A stretch of 64,000 nt of DNA from CAZPDM01 sp964585305 (GTDB lineage: Bacteria > Planctomycetota > Uabimicrobiia > Uabimicrobiales > JABWCH01), in assembly GCA_964585305.1 (NCBI GenBank), contig CAZPDM010000007.1:16301-80300 (forward strand), in the 5' to 3' direction. This document shows, in pieces, positions 50,928 to 59,747 of this stretch (positions are counted from its first letter, which is position 1; each line of letters opens with the position of its first letter). The position numbers were made by a program, and so were the translations under genes. The notes beneath the pieces are model-generated. The model ran no database searches and was not told where the DNA came from. It worked only from the letters and a program-made list of their open reading frames with translations.

Positions 50928-52133
50928 ATGATTATGCAAAATGATGTAATAAAATTTCCTTTAGTTAAACCATTGCTACACAGCAATTTTGATTCTGATG
51001 CTTTAAAAGTTTACAAAAGATTACATGAAAACCGTTATAAAACTTATTTTGTAGGAGGTTGCATTCGAGACCTTTTATTGGGAAAAATCCCTAAAGATTT
51101 CGATATTGCAACAGCGGCCAGACCAAACCAAATCCATAAATTATTTTGGAATAGTCGAATTATTGGCCGAAGATTTATGATTGTGAGTGTTATTTTTGGA
51201 ATGAAAGTTGTAGAAGTAACCACTTTTCGCAGATCACCATGGAAAGGATCTCTTCCAGAAAATGGAGATTTACTACTCAACAGTGATAATGTTTTTGGTA
51301 CTGATGAGGAAGATGCTCTCCGTCGCGATTTTACTATTAACGCATTATTTTATGATATAACAGAGCGTACAGTTATTGACTATGTCAATGGACTTTACGA
51401 TTTGCAGCATGGTTTAATTCGTTGTATTGGGGATCCAGAAGTTAGGTTTTCTGAAGATCCTGTTCGTATCATCAGAGCTTTAAAAATGCAAGCAATCTTA
51501 GGATTTGAAATTGAACCGGTAACGAATCATGCCATTAGTAAATGTGTTGGTAATGTTCGACATACAGCTCCAGCACGCCTTTTACTTGAATTGCAGAAAA
51601 TGTTAAAAAGTGGCTCGAGCTACGATTGCTTTGATCAACTAGCAGATTCTTCTATATTTTCTATTGTTGCGCCAGATATTCATCGCCTTTGGTGCCAATC
51701 TAAACAATTTTCCGGGCATCTTATGCGAAAAATGTTACATACATTAGATTCTTTAGAATCTAAAAAAAGAAACCATCTGCATGATGTTGTATTATTGTCC
51801 CCCATTTATTTTCCTATACTATTAAGAGATATTCACAAAGTTAAAAGTCTCGAAGATTTTTGCAAACAAAAGCTAATGCGTTTAATAAATAATATTAGTA
51901 TTTCAAAAAAAAATTTAGAACGTATTACAGAAATAATATATATTCAAAATCAATTAGAAAATTCCAATTTGTTACTTTCTAAAAACAAAAAAATATTAAA
52001 ACATCCAGCTTTTATTGATGCTTTAGAAGTTTTCTATCTTATAAATCAAGATGAGCCAAAAAAAATAGAAGCGTATAACCTATGGAAATCTTTTTATTCC
52101 AAAGAACAAAATGTTAAGAAAAAAACAAAATAA
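50928..52133 (+). CDS. pcnB: PcnB-like poly(A) polymerase / CCA-adding nucleotidyltransferase family
   Basis: The 401-residue enzyme belongs to the class II nucleotidyltransferase family that adds A tails or CCA ends to RNA. Motifs: YFVGGCIRDLLLGKIPKDFDIAT (with the DxD metal site), GRRFMIVSVIFG, VEVTTFRRS, NVFGTDEEDALRRDFTINALFYD and YVNGLYDLQHGLIRCIGDPEVRFSEDPVRIIRAL. The pattern NVFGTDEEDALRRDFTINAL and the PVRIIRALK end match poly(A) polymerase PcnB more than CCA-adding enzymes. Poly(A) addition marks RNA for decay. The nucleotide-specificity element needs alignment, so CCA activity is not excluded. The one tRNA gene in the window does not encode CCA, so a CCA enzyme is needed somewhere. 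An ATG at 50928 has GGAA upstream. Confidence 0.85.
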   Translation: MIMQNDVIKFPLVKPLLHSNFDSDALKVYKRLHENRYKTYFVGGCIRDLLLGKIPKDFDIATAARPNQIHKLFWNSRIIGRRFMIVSVIFGMKVVEVTTFRRSPWKGSLPENGDLLLNSDNVFGTDEEDALRRDFTINALFYDITERTVIDYVNGLYDLQHGLIRCIGDPEVRFSEDPVRIIRALKMQAILGFEIEPVTNHAISKCVGNVRHTAPARLLLELQKMLKSGSSYDCFDQLADSSIFSIVAPDIHRLWCQSKQFSGHLMRKMLHTLDSLESKKRNHLHDVVLLSPIYFPILLRDIHKVKSLEDFCKQKLMRLINNISISKKNLERITEIIYIQNQLENSNLLLSKNKKILKHPAFIDALEVFYLINQDEPKKIEAYNLWKSFYSKEQNVKKKTK

Positions 52134-52176
52134 GTTTATCCTATTCTAAAAAGAAATATTTTGGACAATTCAATTT

Positions 52177-52185
52177 TGCTATAAT
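52177..52185 (+). promoter_or_regulatory. Extended -10 promoter of the PAP2 gene
   Basis: TG-C-TATAAT (TATAAT at 52180-52185) is a consensus extended -10 box, with TTGGAC a little close upstream at 52161-52166. It lies about 70 bases before the ATG of the PAP2 phosphatase gene. Confidence 0.6.
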
Positions 52186-52253
52186 ATACTTAACTATAGA
52201 ACGACGGATAATCCGAAAAATAGAATAATTTAAAAAATAAAAACGAGGGACTA

Positions 52254-53084
52254 ATGGAACAAAAAAATATTTCCCAATTATTAGTAGTAGTGTTGCTTTT
52301 AATATTAGGTATTGTTGTTACAATGTATGATTTTGACATTTCTAAAGCATTTGTTAATCGTAATTCACAATGGGGAATTTTTATTGAAAAGTATGGAGAA
52401 CTTCCAGGAATATCATTGATATGGATAAGTCTTTTAATTTGTACAAGTGGTTTAGAGATTAAAAATATCTTTGCTCGTATAGGGTTAACATGTTTTAATT
52501 TACTTGTTTTAATTTTACTTGGACAGTATTTTTTTATTCGAGCAATTCCTTCATACCTTGATATGAACGAAATAGAGCAAATCAAAAAGTTTTCTCAAGA
52601 TTGGGGAATGATTTTACAAATTTCGATGATAATAGTAACATTAGGAACTTTTTTTAGTATTCACTTTTTTGCAAAAAATTTTGTTCAAGAAAAGAAAAAG
52701 TTTGCTCAAATTACCGTATGGTTAGCACTTATCAGCCAATTTTTTATTCAATTTTTCAAAACATTATGGGGAAGAGTTAGGTTTAGAGAGTTAAGCGAAA
52801 ATTTAACCTTTAGTCCTTGGTATATACCTCAGGGATTAGAAAATCATCATTCTTTTCCTTCTGGTCATACTGGACTTGGATGGGTATTACTCCCATTTGC
52901 CTTGTTTATTGGTTATAAATACCCTGGCATAAGAAAGATTGTTTTTATTCTTTGTATTATTTGGGGAATATTAGTTGCCATCAGTCGAATAAAAGTTGGT
53001 GCTCATTATGCTTCGGATGTTTGGTTTGCTTCTGTAATAACAATTATACCCTTTATATTTTTATCAAAAAAACATAAAATTTAA
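52254..53084 (+). CDS. PAP2-family integral-membrane phosphatase
   Basis: The 276-residue protein has about six membrane segments and the PAP2 phosphatase motifs: KTLWGRVRFREL (motif 1, Lys and Arg), SFPSGHTGLG (motif 2, catalytic His) and SRIKVGAHYASDV (motif 3, Arg and His). Family members dephosphorylate undecaprenyl pyrophosphate or phosphatidic acid outside the membrane. The KTxxGRxRF form of motif 1 is typical of bacterial lipid A or undecaprenyl-pyrophosphate phosphatases; which substrate is used cannot be told. A small lipoprotein gene follows after 21 bases. Confidence 0.9.
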   Translation: MEQKNISQLLVVVLLLILGIVVTMYDFDISKAFVNRNSQWGIFIEKYGELPGISLIWISLLICTSGLEIKNIFARIGLTCFNLLVLILLGQYFFIRAIPSYLDMNEIEQIKKFSQDWGMILQISMIIVTLGTFFSIHFFAKNFVQEKKKFAQITVWLALISQFFIQFFKTLWGRVRFRELSENLTFSPWYIPQGLENHHSFPSGHTGLGWVLLPFALFIGYKYPGIRKIVFILCIIWGILVAISRIKVGAHYASDVWFASVITIIPFIFLSKKHKI

Positions 53085-53105
53085 ATTGCCTTTTTCTATA
53101 AAAAC

Positions 53106-53543
53106 ATGTCACAAAAAATAATTGTATTTTTATATATTTCAATTTTTATCTTGAGTTGTACAAGCACGTTAGAAAAATATATTTCGACCCAATCTGAAAT
53201 GAACGAAGAAAAAAAAGAAGCTCTTAGAAATAAAGAAATTATTCCAGGTATGACCTCAAAAGAGGTTATACTTATTTTGGGAGAACCTCAAGTTAAAAAA
53301 GAACAAGAGAATGGCATACTATGGACCTATAAAAATGTTTCTGGAATTTCTCCAAAAGAAGCATATACTTCTGATAGTGCATTTTCTCAAGGAATTGCAT
53401 TTATAGTTCCACTAAACTATCGTTGTCAAGAACTTAATATTTTATTAGAAAATAATCAAGTATGCCGTGTTGAAAAAATTCTTCAAACAGCTCCAGAAAC
53501 TTTGCCAGAATTACAAACCTCTGACAAATTTATTATAAAATAG
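53106..53543 (+). CDS. BamE/SmpA-like outer-membrane lipoprotein
   Basis: The 145-residue protein has a lipoprotein signal (LYISIFILSC) and a mature domain with IIPGMTSKEVILILGEPQVKKEQ followed by WTYKNVSG. The GMTxxxVxxxLGEP pattern is the hallmark of the BamE/SmpA/OmlA fold. BamE stabilises the BAM complex that inserts outer-membrane proteins; small relatives have other envelope roles. The gene is 21 bases after the PAP2 gene with no clear ribosome site of its own, so translational coupling is possible. Confidence 0.75.
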   Translation: MSQKIIVFLYISIFILSCTSTLEKYISTQSEMNEEKKEALRNKEIIPGMTSKEVILILGEPQVKKEQENGILWTYKNVSGISPKEAYTSDSAFSQGIAFIVPLNYRCQELNILLENNQVCRVEKILQTAPETLPELQTSDKFIIK

Positions 53544-53659
53544 AAAGTCTATTTAAACAAAATACATCTCACAAATTTTTAATTCTCAACATGAAAAAAT
53601 ATTTCGTAATATTTTAAAATAGTTGAATCATGATTTTACTTGAAACATTAAGTAGTGGC

Positions 53660-53708
53660 AGCAAATTTTTCTTCAAAGAAATTAAAAAAATTTGAAGGAA
53701 AATTTGCT
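53660..53708. terminator. 18-bp stem-loop after the BamE-like gene
   Basis: The arms 53660-53677 and 53691-53708 (AGCAAATTTTTCTTCAAA against its complement) pair except for one G-T wobble over a 13-base A-rich loop. It sits about 115 bases after the stop. Confidence 0.55.
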
Positions 53709-53792
53709 AGATTGCTCACCATCAAGCTTAAAATAGCAATATAACTACAATAATTTATTTAATTTTAACTGCCTAACTTTTTGGAAAAAAAT

Positions 53793-55715
53793 ATGAGACA
53801 AGAAACATCAACCCTTTCTCCATTTGAAGAATTGGTTGTAGTTAAGGGAGCAATGGAGCTGGGGTTTTTGCCACCAAATACCATAGAGTCTTATTTAAAA
53901 GAATTTTATCAAGCTTTAAAAGAGGGCAAATCTTATAGTTTATTAGGTATGCTAACTAAAATTGCAGGAATATCAGAATCTCAAATAGATTTCTTAAAAG
54001 ATGGGGTTCAAGAAGATCGGGAAAATAATCAACTTCCACCTCCTATTGATATAAGAAACCATTTAGCAGTGGAAAATTTTCTAGGTCTAGCAGCAAAAAA
54101 AGCTCAAATTGGATCCAAACCAATGGCAAAACCAATCCAATCATCTCCCCTTTCCTCTTCCAAAATTGCTTCTGTCCTTCAAGCAAGAACATTACCTGCA
54201 AAAAGTAATGAACCTAATACTCTACCCAATAATCCTCTAGTAAAGAAAAGTTCTACTCCAACAGGGACTATTGCACAAAAAATAACCACTGAAAAACAAC
54301 AACTTACTCAAGAAGATTCCCATCGTTCAAATAATACTTCTATAGGAAAATCGCCTGTAAAAACAACTGTGCAGTCTAAAGAACCTGCCATCTCCTCAGC
54401 ATCAACTGATACAGTATCTATTGCATGCCCAGATTGCCAATTTCGTTATCGTATTCGACGTGGCTCAAAATCTAACAAATTTCGTTGCGTTCAATGTAAG
54501 ATTTCTTTTTATGTTATCCCCAGAAATCCTATGGGGAATAGTCCTCAAGATTGGATTATTACTAAATCTTTGCCTGAAAATATATTTGCTACAAAAACAA
54601 TGGATCTTAGTTCTATTGGCCTAGATGAAGCTACTTCAGGTCTTGAAGAGACAACACCAAATCTACTTATCAACAAAACAGCACTTGCAAACTTAGCACC
54701 CAAACCCACAGCAGTCTCTCCAGCACCTAAACCTGTAGCAGTTGCTTCAGTACCTAAACCTGCGATAGTTGCTTCAGCACCTAAACCTGCAGCAGTTGCT
54801 TCAGTACCTAAACCTGCAGCAGTTGCTTCAGTACCTAAACCCACAACAGTCGTACCAACAACAAGGCCCGTAGCTTCCCCAGCAGCAACACTAAAACCAA
54901 CACAAAATCCAGTATCTAAACCTGCTTCAAATTTAGTAAGACCTTCTACAAGTATAGCAGAATCTTCTAAAACAGTCGTTTCTACAACACAAACACCAGA
55001 TGCATTGGAAATTCCAAGTGTCAAAAATGAAAATTGGGAAAGTACAATTGAGATCAATCCAGATTCTTGGAAAGATGAAGATTCTGGCTCAATATCAGAA
55101 GCTGCAGATGTAATGACTGTTAGAACAGCTCAAGAAAAAGAAGATAGTTGTTTTAGTACAATGGAACTGGATATTCGAGGCACAGATTTTTATAAAAAGA
55201 CTCAAAAAAGTAAAACGACTAAGGATGCTGAATACGAAAATATACCAGAAATTTCTACACAAGAAATTGCATCTAAAAATATTGAAGAGCTTACTGCACA
55301 TCTAAGTGACGTAGAAGCAGCAGCTATTGTTCGCCATGCTTTAAGTTATGATCTGATTACATCTAAAGATGCAAAAACTTTACTTGATAATTACTTTCGT
55401 CAATATGAACAAGATAAAGATGCAGATAATTTAGCTACCCTTTTAGTAAAGGACGGACATATTACAAAATATCAATATGCTACATTAAAAAATTATGTAG
55501 ATAAAGATAATCGCTTAAATCGTCTGCCAAATTATTTAGACATATTAGAACGTCGTCAATTGGAAACATACCTTGGAATATTCGAACAAAAACAAGCATT
55601 AAAAGTTGTTTGTCCATATTGCCAAGCGAAATTTATTGCACGTATTAACGTAAATGGCGGAAAATTTAAATGTGGAAGATGCCACAAAAAATTCTTTTTG
55701 GAAAAACCAAAGTAA
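53793..55715 (+). CDS. Duplicated helical/zinc-ribbon protein with PKPxAVAS repeats
   Basis: The ATG at 53793 gives 640 residues; a TTG 12 bases earlier is less likely. Residues about 10-100 form a helical unit (FEELVVVKGAMELGFLPPNTIE, LLGMLTKIAGISESQIDFLKD) with a zinc ribbon later at about 208-240 (IACPDCQFRYRI, FRCVQCKISF). The C-terminus repeats the design: a helical unit (VEAAAIVRHALSYDLITSKDAKTLL, LATLLVKDGHITKYQYATLKNYVD, about 505-585) and a zinc ribbon (VVCPYCQAKFI, FKCGRCHKKFF). Between them are six 9-residue PKPxxVxxx repeats and low-complexity linker. There is no membrane segment or signal. The same two-part unit begins the pseudokinase at 34605-38009. Function unknown, likely a signalling adapter. 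Confidence 0.8.
   Translation: MRQETSTLSPFEELVVVKGAMELGFLPPNTIESYLKEFYQALKEGKSYSLLGMLTKIAGISESQIDFLKDGVQEDRENNQLPPPIDIRNHLAVENFLGLAAKKAQIGSKPMAKPIQSSPLSSSKIASVLQARTLPAKSNEPNTLPNNPLVKKSSTPTGTIAQKITTEKQQLTQEDSHRSNNTSIGKSPVKTTVQSKEPAISSASTDTVSIACPDCQFRYRIRRGSKSNKFRCVQCKISFYVIPRNPMGNSPQDWIITKSLPENIFATKTMDLSSIGLDEATSGLEETTPNLLINKTALANLAPKPTAVSPAPKPVAVASVPKPAIVASAPKPAAVASVPKPAAVASVPKPTTVVPTTRPVASPAATLKPTQNPVSKPASNLVRPSTSIAESSKTVVSTTQTPDALEIPSVKNENWESTIEINPDSWKDEDSGSISEAADVMTVRTAQEKEDSCFSTMELDIRGTDFYKKTQKSKTTKDAEYENIPEISTQEIASKNIEELTAHLSDVEAAAIVRHALSYDLITSKDAKTLLDNYFRQYEQDKDADNLATLLVKDGHITKYQYATLKNYVDKDNRLNRLPNYLDILERRQLETYLGIFEQKQALKVVCPYCQAKFIARINVNGGKFKCGRCHKKFFLEKPK
54699..54860 (+). repeat. Six 27-base tandem repeats encoding PKPAAVASV
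   Basis: Six in-frame 27-base units encode PKPTAVSPA, PKPVAVASV, PKPAIVASA, PKPAAVASV, PKPAAVASV and PKPTTVVPT. The inner units differ by only a few bases (CCTAAACCTGCAGCAGTTG core). The Pro/Ala linker may vary in copy number between strains. Confidence 0.88.
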
Positions 55716-55728
55716 AGTATATTTACCA

Positions 55729-55752
55729 TGCGTCGGTTTACAAACCGACGCA
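55729..55752. terminator. Near-perfect palindrome between two plus-strand genes
   Basis: TGCGTCGGTTT and AAACCGACGCA form an 11-bp perfect stem with a 2-base loop, 13 bases after the stop of the duplicated zinc-ribbon gene and 41 bases before the next ATG. No T-run follows, so it may be a protein-binding or RNA structure rather than a terminator. Confidence 0.5.
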
Positions 55753-55793
55753 ATGAGGTTTGTCTAAAATCATTCTCTTAAGGAGTATCCATA

Positions 55794-58700
55794 ATGAACC
55801 TACAACTTAGATTAAAAAAAGGAATCAGCTTAGTTCTTTGTGTAAGCGTAATGATGATTCTTTCAGTCATGGCGGTTACATTTGTTAGAATGATGACTTA
55901 TGAACAAGCTGCTTCAACTAATTATGTTGCGGTTGTAGATGCGAGATTTACTGCATTGGCTGGGATAGAAAGAGCAAAAGCTGTAATGTGGCAAGACCTT
56001 TTACAGAATGGGAAAATAACTACTTCTAACTTTTGGTATCCGCATGATTATGATGATGCAGAATATAATGTTGAAGTTGCTAGCCAAACAAATGCTAATT
56101 TATCTCTTAAAGCATCTGGAAATCTTGGAGTATATAGCTATTCCGGAATAGTTGGAGGAATGTTTGTCAATGCAGGAGCTATTTCTCCAAATCGTAAAGG
56201 ACGTTATGAGATAAATGGAAATTTTTATGCTTTAAAAATTCTTACATCTCAAGGTAAATTAAATGTCCATAGTCATAATACTGGAAAAAATACTTCCGCG
56301 CAAGAAAAGGCAAATCAGAGACAATCTAATTTAGTAATGAATAATCTTATTAGAAATTTGGCAGTTTTTTGCGAAATCAATGACACTATTCAAGATACAG
56401 ATAGTAAAACAGATGCCGAACGCATCGCTGATGCAATACGTCCGGTAGATACAAATTTACCTCCTCAATATACTTCCATGGGAGAACTTTGGGCTCTTAT
56501 TAAAGATAACTGCAAAAAAACGACAGATAATAATGATTTAAAAAAGAAAGCACTGCATTCTAATTTGACTCTTTCTTCTTGGATGGATTCTAATACTCAA
56601 GCTTTTTATAAAAATATTTCTTCCCAAAAGGCAACACTTTTAAAACCTCCGCTATCAGAATATGGAACATACTATGCTGAAGCAAGATCTCCTGTAGAAA
56701 TCAATTTAGCATCAGAAGCATTGATATCTGCTTTAATTGCTAATATTAAATTTAGTGCATTTATGTATAATTATGGAACACAAACAGTCTCAGAATCTAC
56801 TTACTCTAAACAGACTGGCGCAGAAACTTTAAAAAGTGAAAGTGCGATTGTTCCAGATCTATGGAGACTTGTAGGAGAATTTAATAAAAATAATGCTTCT
56901 GGCAAAAATATAGCAAATGAAATTGCTAAAAAAATTTATGCTCGTATACATCCTTCAGGAACTACATTTGTACCGTTTAAGCATACGGGAGAATTTGAAG
57001 CATGGGTAGATGCTCTTACTTCTTCTGATTTCCCAGTACCTAATGATACTACAGCTACTCCCTATCCATCAAAAAAAATCACAAACAATAATGGAGCTGT
57101 TACCAATGTTAATTGGGTTACTGCATCCAACACTCAAACTAATACTAGTTATAATCCCTATAAAAATCAATGGGTACAAGTCTGTCGTGATGCTATAAAA
57201 GCAAATTTTAATCCCAACGTAAATATTAATTTTTGGAATCCTAACCAATACGCTTATAGAGAAATTACTAAAGCAGAGTTATATACTGTTGCAAATGAGA
57301 ACAATGCAAGTGTTTCAATAACTCCTGGATACAGTACAGATGGAACTTTTTTTAGTCAAGGCTATGTTGAAATTACTGCTTTAGGTCGTGTTACAAATGA
57401 AATAGCAACAAAAACAATTGCATCAGCGATTGTTCGTACATCAGTAAAAATGTGCGATGTATGTACACATACTACACAAAATCAATTCATTGATGGTGCG
57501 GAATCAAGCACAACATTTTCTACAGGAGCAAGTCTTTCCTATCCTGAAGTTGCTGGGACATATAAAAATGCTCAAGTAGGATGGATTGAACCTAAAACTC
57601 AATTACAATCTGCACGAACTGTAGATGGAATCTCATATAGCAAAATGATGGAAGTTCATAATGAAGATGATGAACATGGATTTTTTGGAAAAGAACTTGA
57701 TCCGCCAGCTAATATATCTAAAGTAAAAAAATTACTTGATACAACAGATCTTGGCGGTTATAGAATGATCAATGGAACTAAACCATCTGCTCCACGTTCT
57801 ATGGATGCAGCTTATACACCACCCCCTGTTGGTGGAGTAACTCCTCCTCCTGGTCCTCCGACAAACTTTTTACCAGATGGCGTTCTTTCTAAAGATCAAA
57901 TGTATTTACAAGGCGGATCCCATCAACCGCGTTATCTCGCTGTAAATACAATTGCGGAACCAGGACATTCAAGTAAAATTGGGCAATTAAGTAAAAATCG
58001 CAGTACTTCTAGTGATAATATTTATAATATTAGTTCTGGTAAAAAAAGCCGTCTTGGAAATTATAGTGGAGCAATAGAATTTTGGGCAAAATTTGATGTA
58101 CCTCCTGATGCAGAAATTAACTGTGGAATATTAGGATGGACTCAAATTAGCGAAGAATTTACTGGCAACCAACGCATGAAAAAGAATGCTGACAACTCTA
58201 TAACATTTGAACCTTATAATTATCGCGAAGGTACACAAACATATCTTTTTAAAACAGCAAATGGAAAACTGCGTCTCTCTCGAATGTATTTTGCAGGATA
58301 TTTTAGTAAAGACGGAACATATTATGGGTGCTATGATCCAGAAAAATGCGATACCAACAGAAAACGCCCTAAACGAGATATTGTAGTTGACCTTGTTACT
58401 GGTAATAATAAAAATATCTTTGCTGCTCATACATGGCATCATTTTATTATTACATGGAACGATACAAAAACAAATGTAAATGAAAGCCTTCGTATATATA
58501 TTGATGGCGAAGAAAAATCAGCTATTCCTTATTGGCTTGGACAAGAAAATAAAGGTGAATTCTGTATTTTGAATGAATGCGCTCCAGAAACTTTTGCTAA
58601 TCAAAGTAGCAGTCGTGATATGGATGGATTATTTATTGGTGGTTTTTACCGACAACAAAAAAGTACAAATCAAGATGGAATGACATTCCGATATTCAGAT

Positions 58701-59219
58701 GTCATTCATAATGTTGGAAATGTTACTATAGATGGATTACGTACATATAACGCAACAAATGGTACTATCTCATCATTTACTCCTACTCGATTTTCAAATT
58801 CTTCTTATACAGGTGTTATCAATATACCTTATGAAGGTATCCTTGGCCCAATTTTCTGGAATGCTTACCCCTATCCCACCCAAACTCCCCCCGCAGGACT
58901 TTCTAATGCGGATATTCCTTATGTTTTATGTAAAGCAGACATTGCGGAAACTTCAACTTCCAGTTATGTCGAATCTCACTCAAAACCTACTTCTAGTGAT
59001 CCAGGATATAATGGAGAAGGTCTGGCACCTAAAAAAGATGGGTCGGGAAATGTAAAAAATATAGCGATTCAAAATGGTGCCAAATTAAAATATACCATCG
59101 ATTTTACTTCAAGATCTGGTCAAGGAAAAGGATCACGCTGTGCATCTTTTGATTCTGTTAGTGTACTTGTTATGCGTTCTTCTACAAAAAGTGTAGAGTA
59201 TCTTTCTAATGAAAATTAA
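55794..59219 (+). CDS. Prepilin-like (PilX/GspK-type) protein with C-terminal LamG-like domain
   Basis: The 1141-residue protein starts after AAGGAG. Its N-terminus is a type IV prepilin/pseudopilin leader: LRLKKG, then the hydrophobic helix ISLVLCVSVMMILSVMAVTFVRMM, cleaved probably after Gly10. Position +5 has no Glu, as in minor pseudopilins (GspK, PilX). A long extracellular body follows, with many Asn/Thr/Ser residues, a Pro-rich hinge (PPPVGGVTPPPGPP, near residue 680) and a LamG-type concanavalin-like end (GAIEFWAKFDVPPDAEI, FAAHTWHHFIITWNDT, ESLRIYIDGEEKSAI). The size is far above usual pilins (150-350 residues), so the protein may be a large tip adhesin of a pilus or type II secretion pseudopilus. 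No pilus assembly genes are in the window. Confidence 0.85.
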   Translation: MNLQLRLKKGISLVLCVSVMMILSVMAVTFVRMMTYEQAASTNYVAVVDARFTALAGIERAKAVMWQDLLQNGKITTSNFWYPHDYDDAEYNVEVASQTNANLSLKASGNLGVYSYSGIVGGMFVNAGAISPNRKGRYEINGNFYALKILTSQGKLNVHSHNTGKNTSAQEKANQRQSNLVMNNLIRNLAVFCEINDTIQDTDSKTDAERIADAIRPVDTNLPPQYTSMGELWALIKDNCKKTTDNNDLKKKALHSNLTLSSWMDSNTQAFYKNISSQKATLLKPPLSEYGTYYAEARSPVEINLASEALISALIANIKFSAFMYNYGTQTVSESTYSKQTGAETLKSESAIVPDLWRLVGEFNKNNASGKNIANEIAKKIYARIHPSGTTFVPFKHTGEFEAWVDALTSSDFPVPNDTTATPYPSKKITNNNGAVTNVNWVTASNTQTNTSYNPYKNQWVQVCRDAIKANFNPNVNINFWNPNQYAYREITKAELYTVANENNASVSITPGYSTDGTFFSQGYVEITALGRVTNEIATKTIASAIVRTSVKMCDVCTHTTQNQFIDGAESSTTFSTGASLSYPEVAGTYKNAQVGWIEPKTQLQSARTVDGISYSKMMEVHNEDDEHGFFGKELDPPANISKVKKLLDTTDLGGYRMINGTKPSAPRSMDAAYTPPPVGGVTPPPGPPTNFLPDGVLSKDQMYLQGGSHQPRYLAVNTIAEPGHSSKIGQLSKNRSTSSDNIYNISSGKKSRLGNYSGAIEFWAKFDVPPDAEINCGILGWTQISEEFTGNQRMKKNADNSITFEPYNYREGTQTYLFKTANGKLRLSRMYFAGYFSKDGTYYGCYDPEKCDTNRKRPKRDIVVDLVTGNNKNIFAAHTWHHFIITWNDTKTNVNESLRIYIDGEEKSAIPYWLGQENKGEFCILNECAPETFANQSSSRDMDGLFIGGFYRQQKSTNQDGMTFRYSDVIHNVGNVTIDGLRTYNATNGTISSFTPTRFSNSSYTGVINIPYEGILGPIFWNAYPYPTQTPPAGLSNADIPYVLCKADIAETSTSSYVESHSKPTSSDPGYNGEGLAPKKDGSGNVKNIAIQNGAKLKYTIDFTSRSGQGKGSRCASFDSVSVLVMRSSTKSVEYLSNEN

Positions 59220-59277
59220 CACAAATATCTTTCATTTCTAAAAAAGATATAAAAATAAGTTAGCAAATTATATTAGA

Positions 59278-59319
59278 AATTTAAGAGAATTTTGTTTTTT
59301 GGCAAAATTCTCTTAAATT
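59278..59319. terminator. Bidirectional terminator between prepilin-like gene and gatC
   Basis: The arms 59278-59294 and 59303-59319 (AATTTAAGAGAATTTTG and its complement) pair perfectly for 17 bases over an 8-base loop. It stands between convergent genes. Confidence 0.75.
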
Positions 59320-59391
59320 ATTATTGACAAGTGAACAAATTAAATATATTGCTTTTCTAAACTTAGAAAAAAATATGTTTTAGAGACAATA

Positions 59392-59679
59392 TCAATTATC
59401 CATGACTTTAGGAACAATAAAAAATTCAGGGTGGTTAGTTGGAGAATTAGCAAAAATATCATCTCTAGAAAAGCTTTTTTGAAGTATATCTTCTCTGAAA
59501 TGATGTTTTATAGTTATAGGATGTAGTGTTATATCAACATTAGTGGTGTTTACTTTTTGAAGAGATTGAAAGTATCCTAAAATGTTTTGCAATTCCTTTT
59601 GAAAAAAAATTTCCTCTTCCGGATTTATTTTTATGCGTGCTAAATATGCAATTTTTGAGATTTCATTTAACTGCAACAT
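59392..59679 (-). CDS. gatC: Asp/Glu-tRNA amidotransferase subunit C
   Basis: GatC is the small stabilising subunit of the GatCAB enzyme, which converts Glu-tRNA(Gln) or Asp-tRNA(Asn) to the correct amide form. The 95-residue product starts at 59679 (GAGG about 10 bases upstream), has the pattern ISKIAYLARIKINPEEEIFFQKELQNILGYFQSLQKVNT, and a C-terminal FSRDDIFANSPTNHPEFFIVPKVMDN, as expected of GatC. The gene is alone: gatA and gatB are not in the window. An upstream in-frame ATG at 59709 is less likely. Its start is divergent from nnrE. Confidence 0.92.
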   Translation of the reverse strand: MLQLNEISKIAYLARIKINPEEEIFFQKELQNILGYFQSLQKVNTTNVDITLHPITIKHHFREDILQKSFSRDDIFANSPTNHPEFFIVPKVMDN

Positions 59680-59747
59680 AATTTTATTCCTCATAAAAGA
59701 CATTATCAAAAATTTTGAATTCGTGAAGAGTTTTTAGGAGAATTTTT

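Noticed and set aside
51044..51280. 78-codon minus-strand open frame
   Set aside because: It is antisense to the nucleotidyltransferase catalytic core and has no independent support.
54699..54860. CRISPR-like array
   Set aside because: The repeats are contiguous 27-base units without spacers, in frame within a protein gene.
54545..55057. 170-codon minus-strand open frame
   Set aside because: It is the antisense of the PKPxAVAS repeat region; its Gly/Ala/Thr-rich product is low complexity produced by the repeat, without a ribosome site.
59324..59352. TTGACA-based promoter on the plus strand before gatC
   Set aside because: TTGACA is present, but the -10 at the right distance is TATTGC and no plus-strand gene follows closely; it is not supported.
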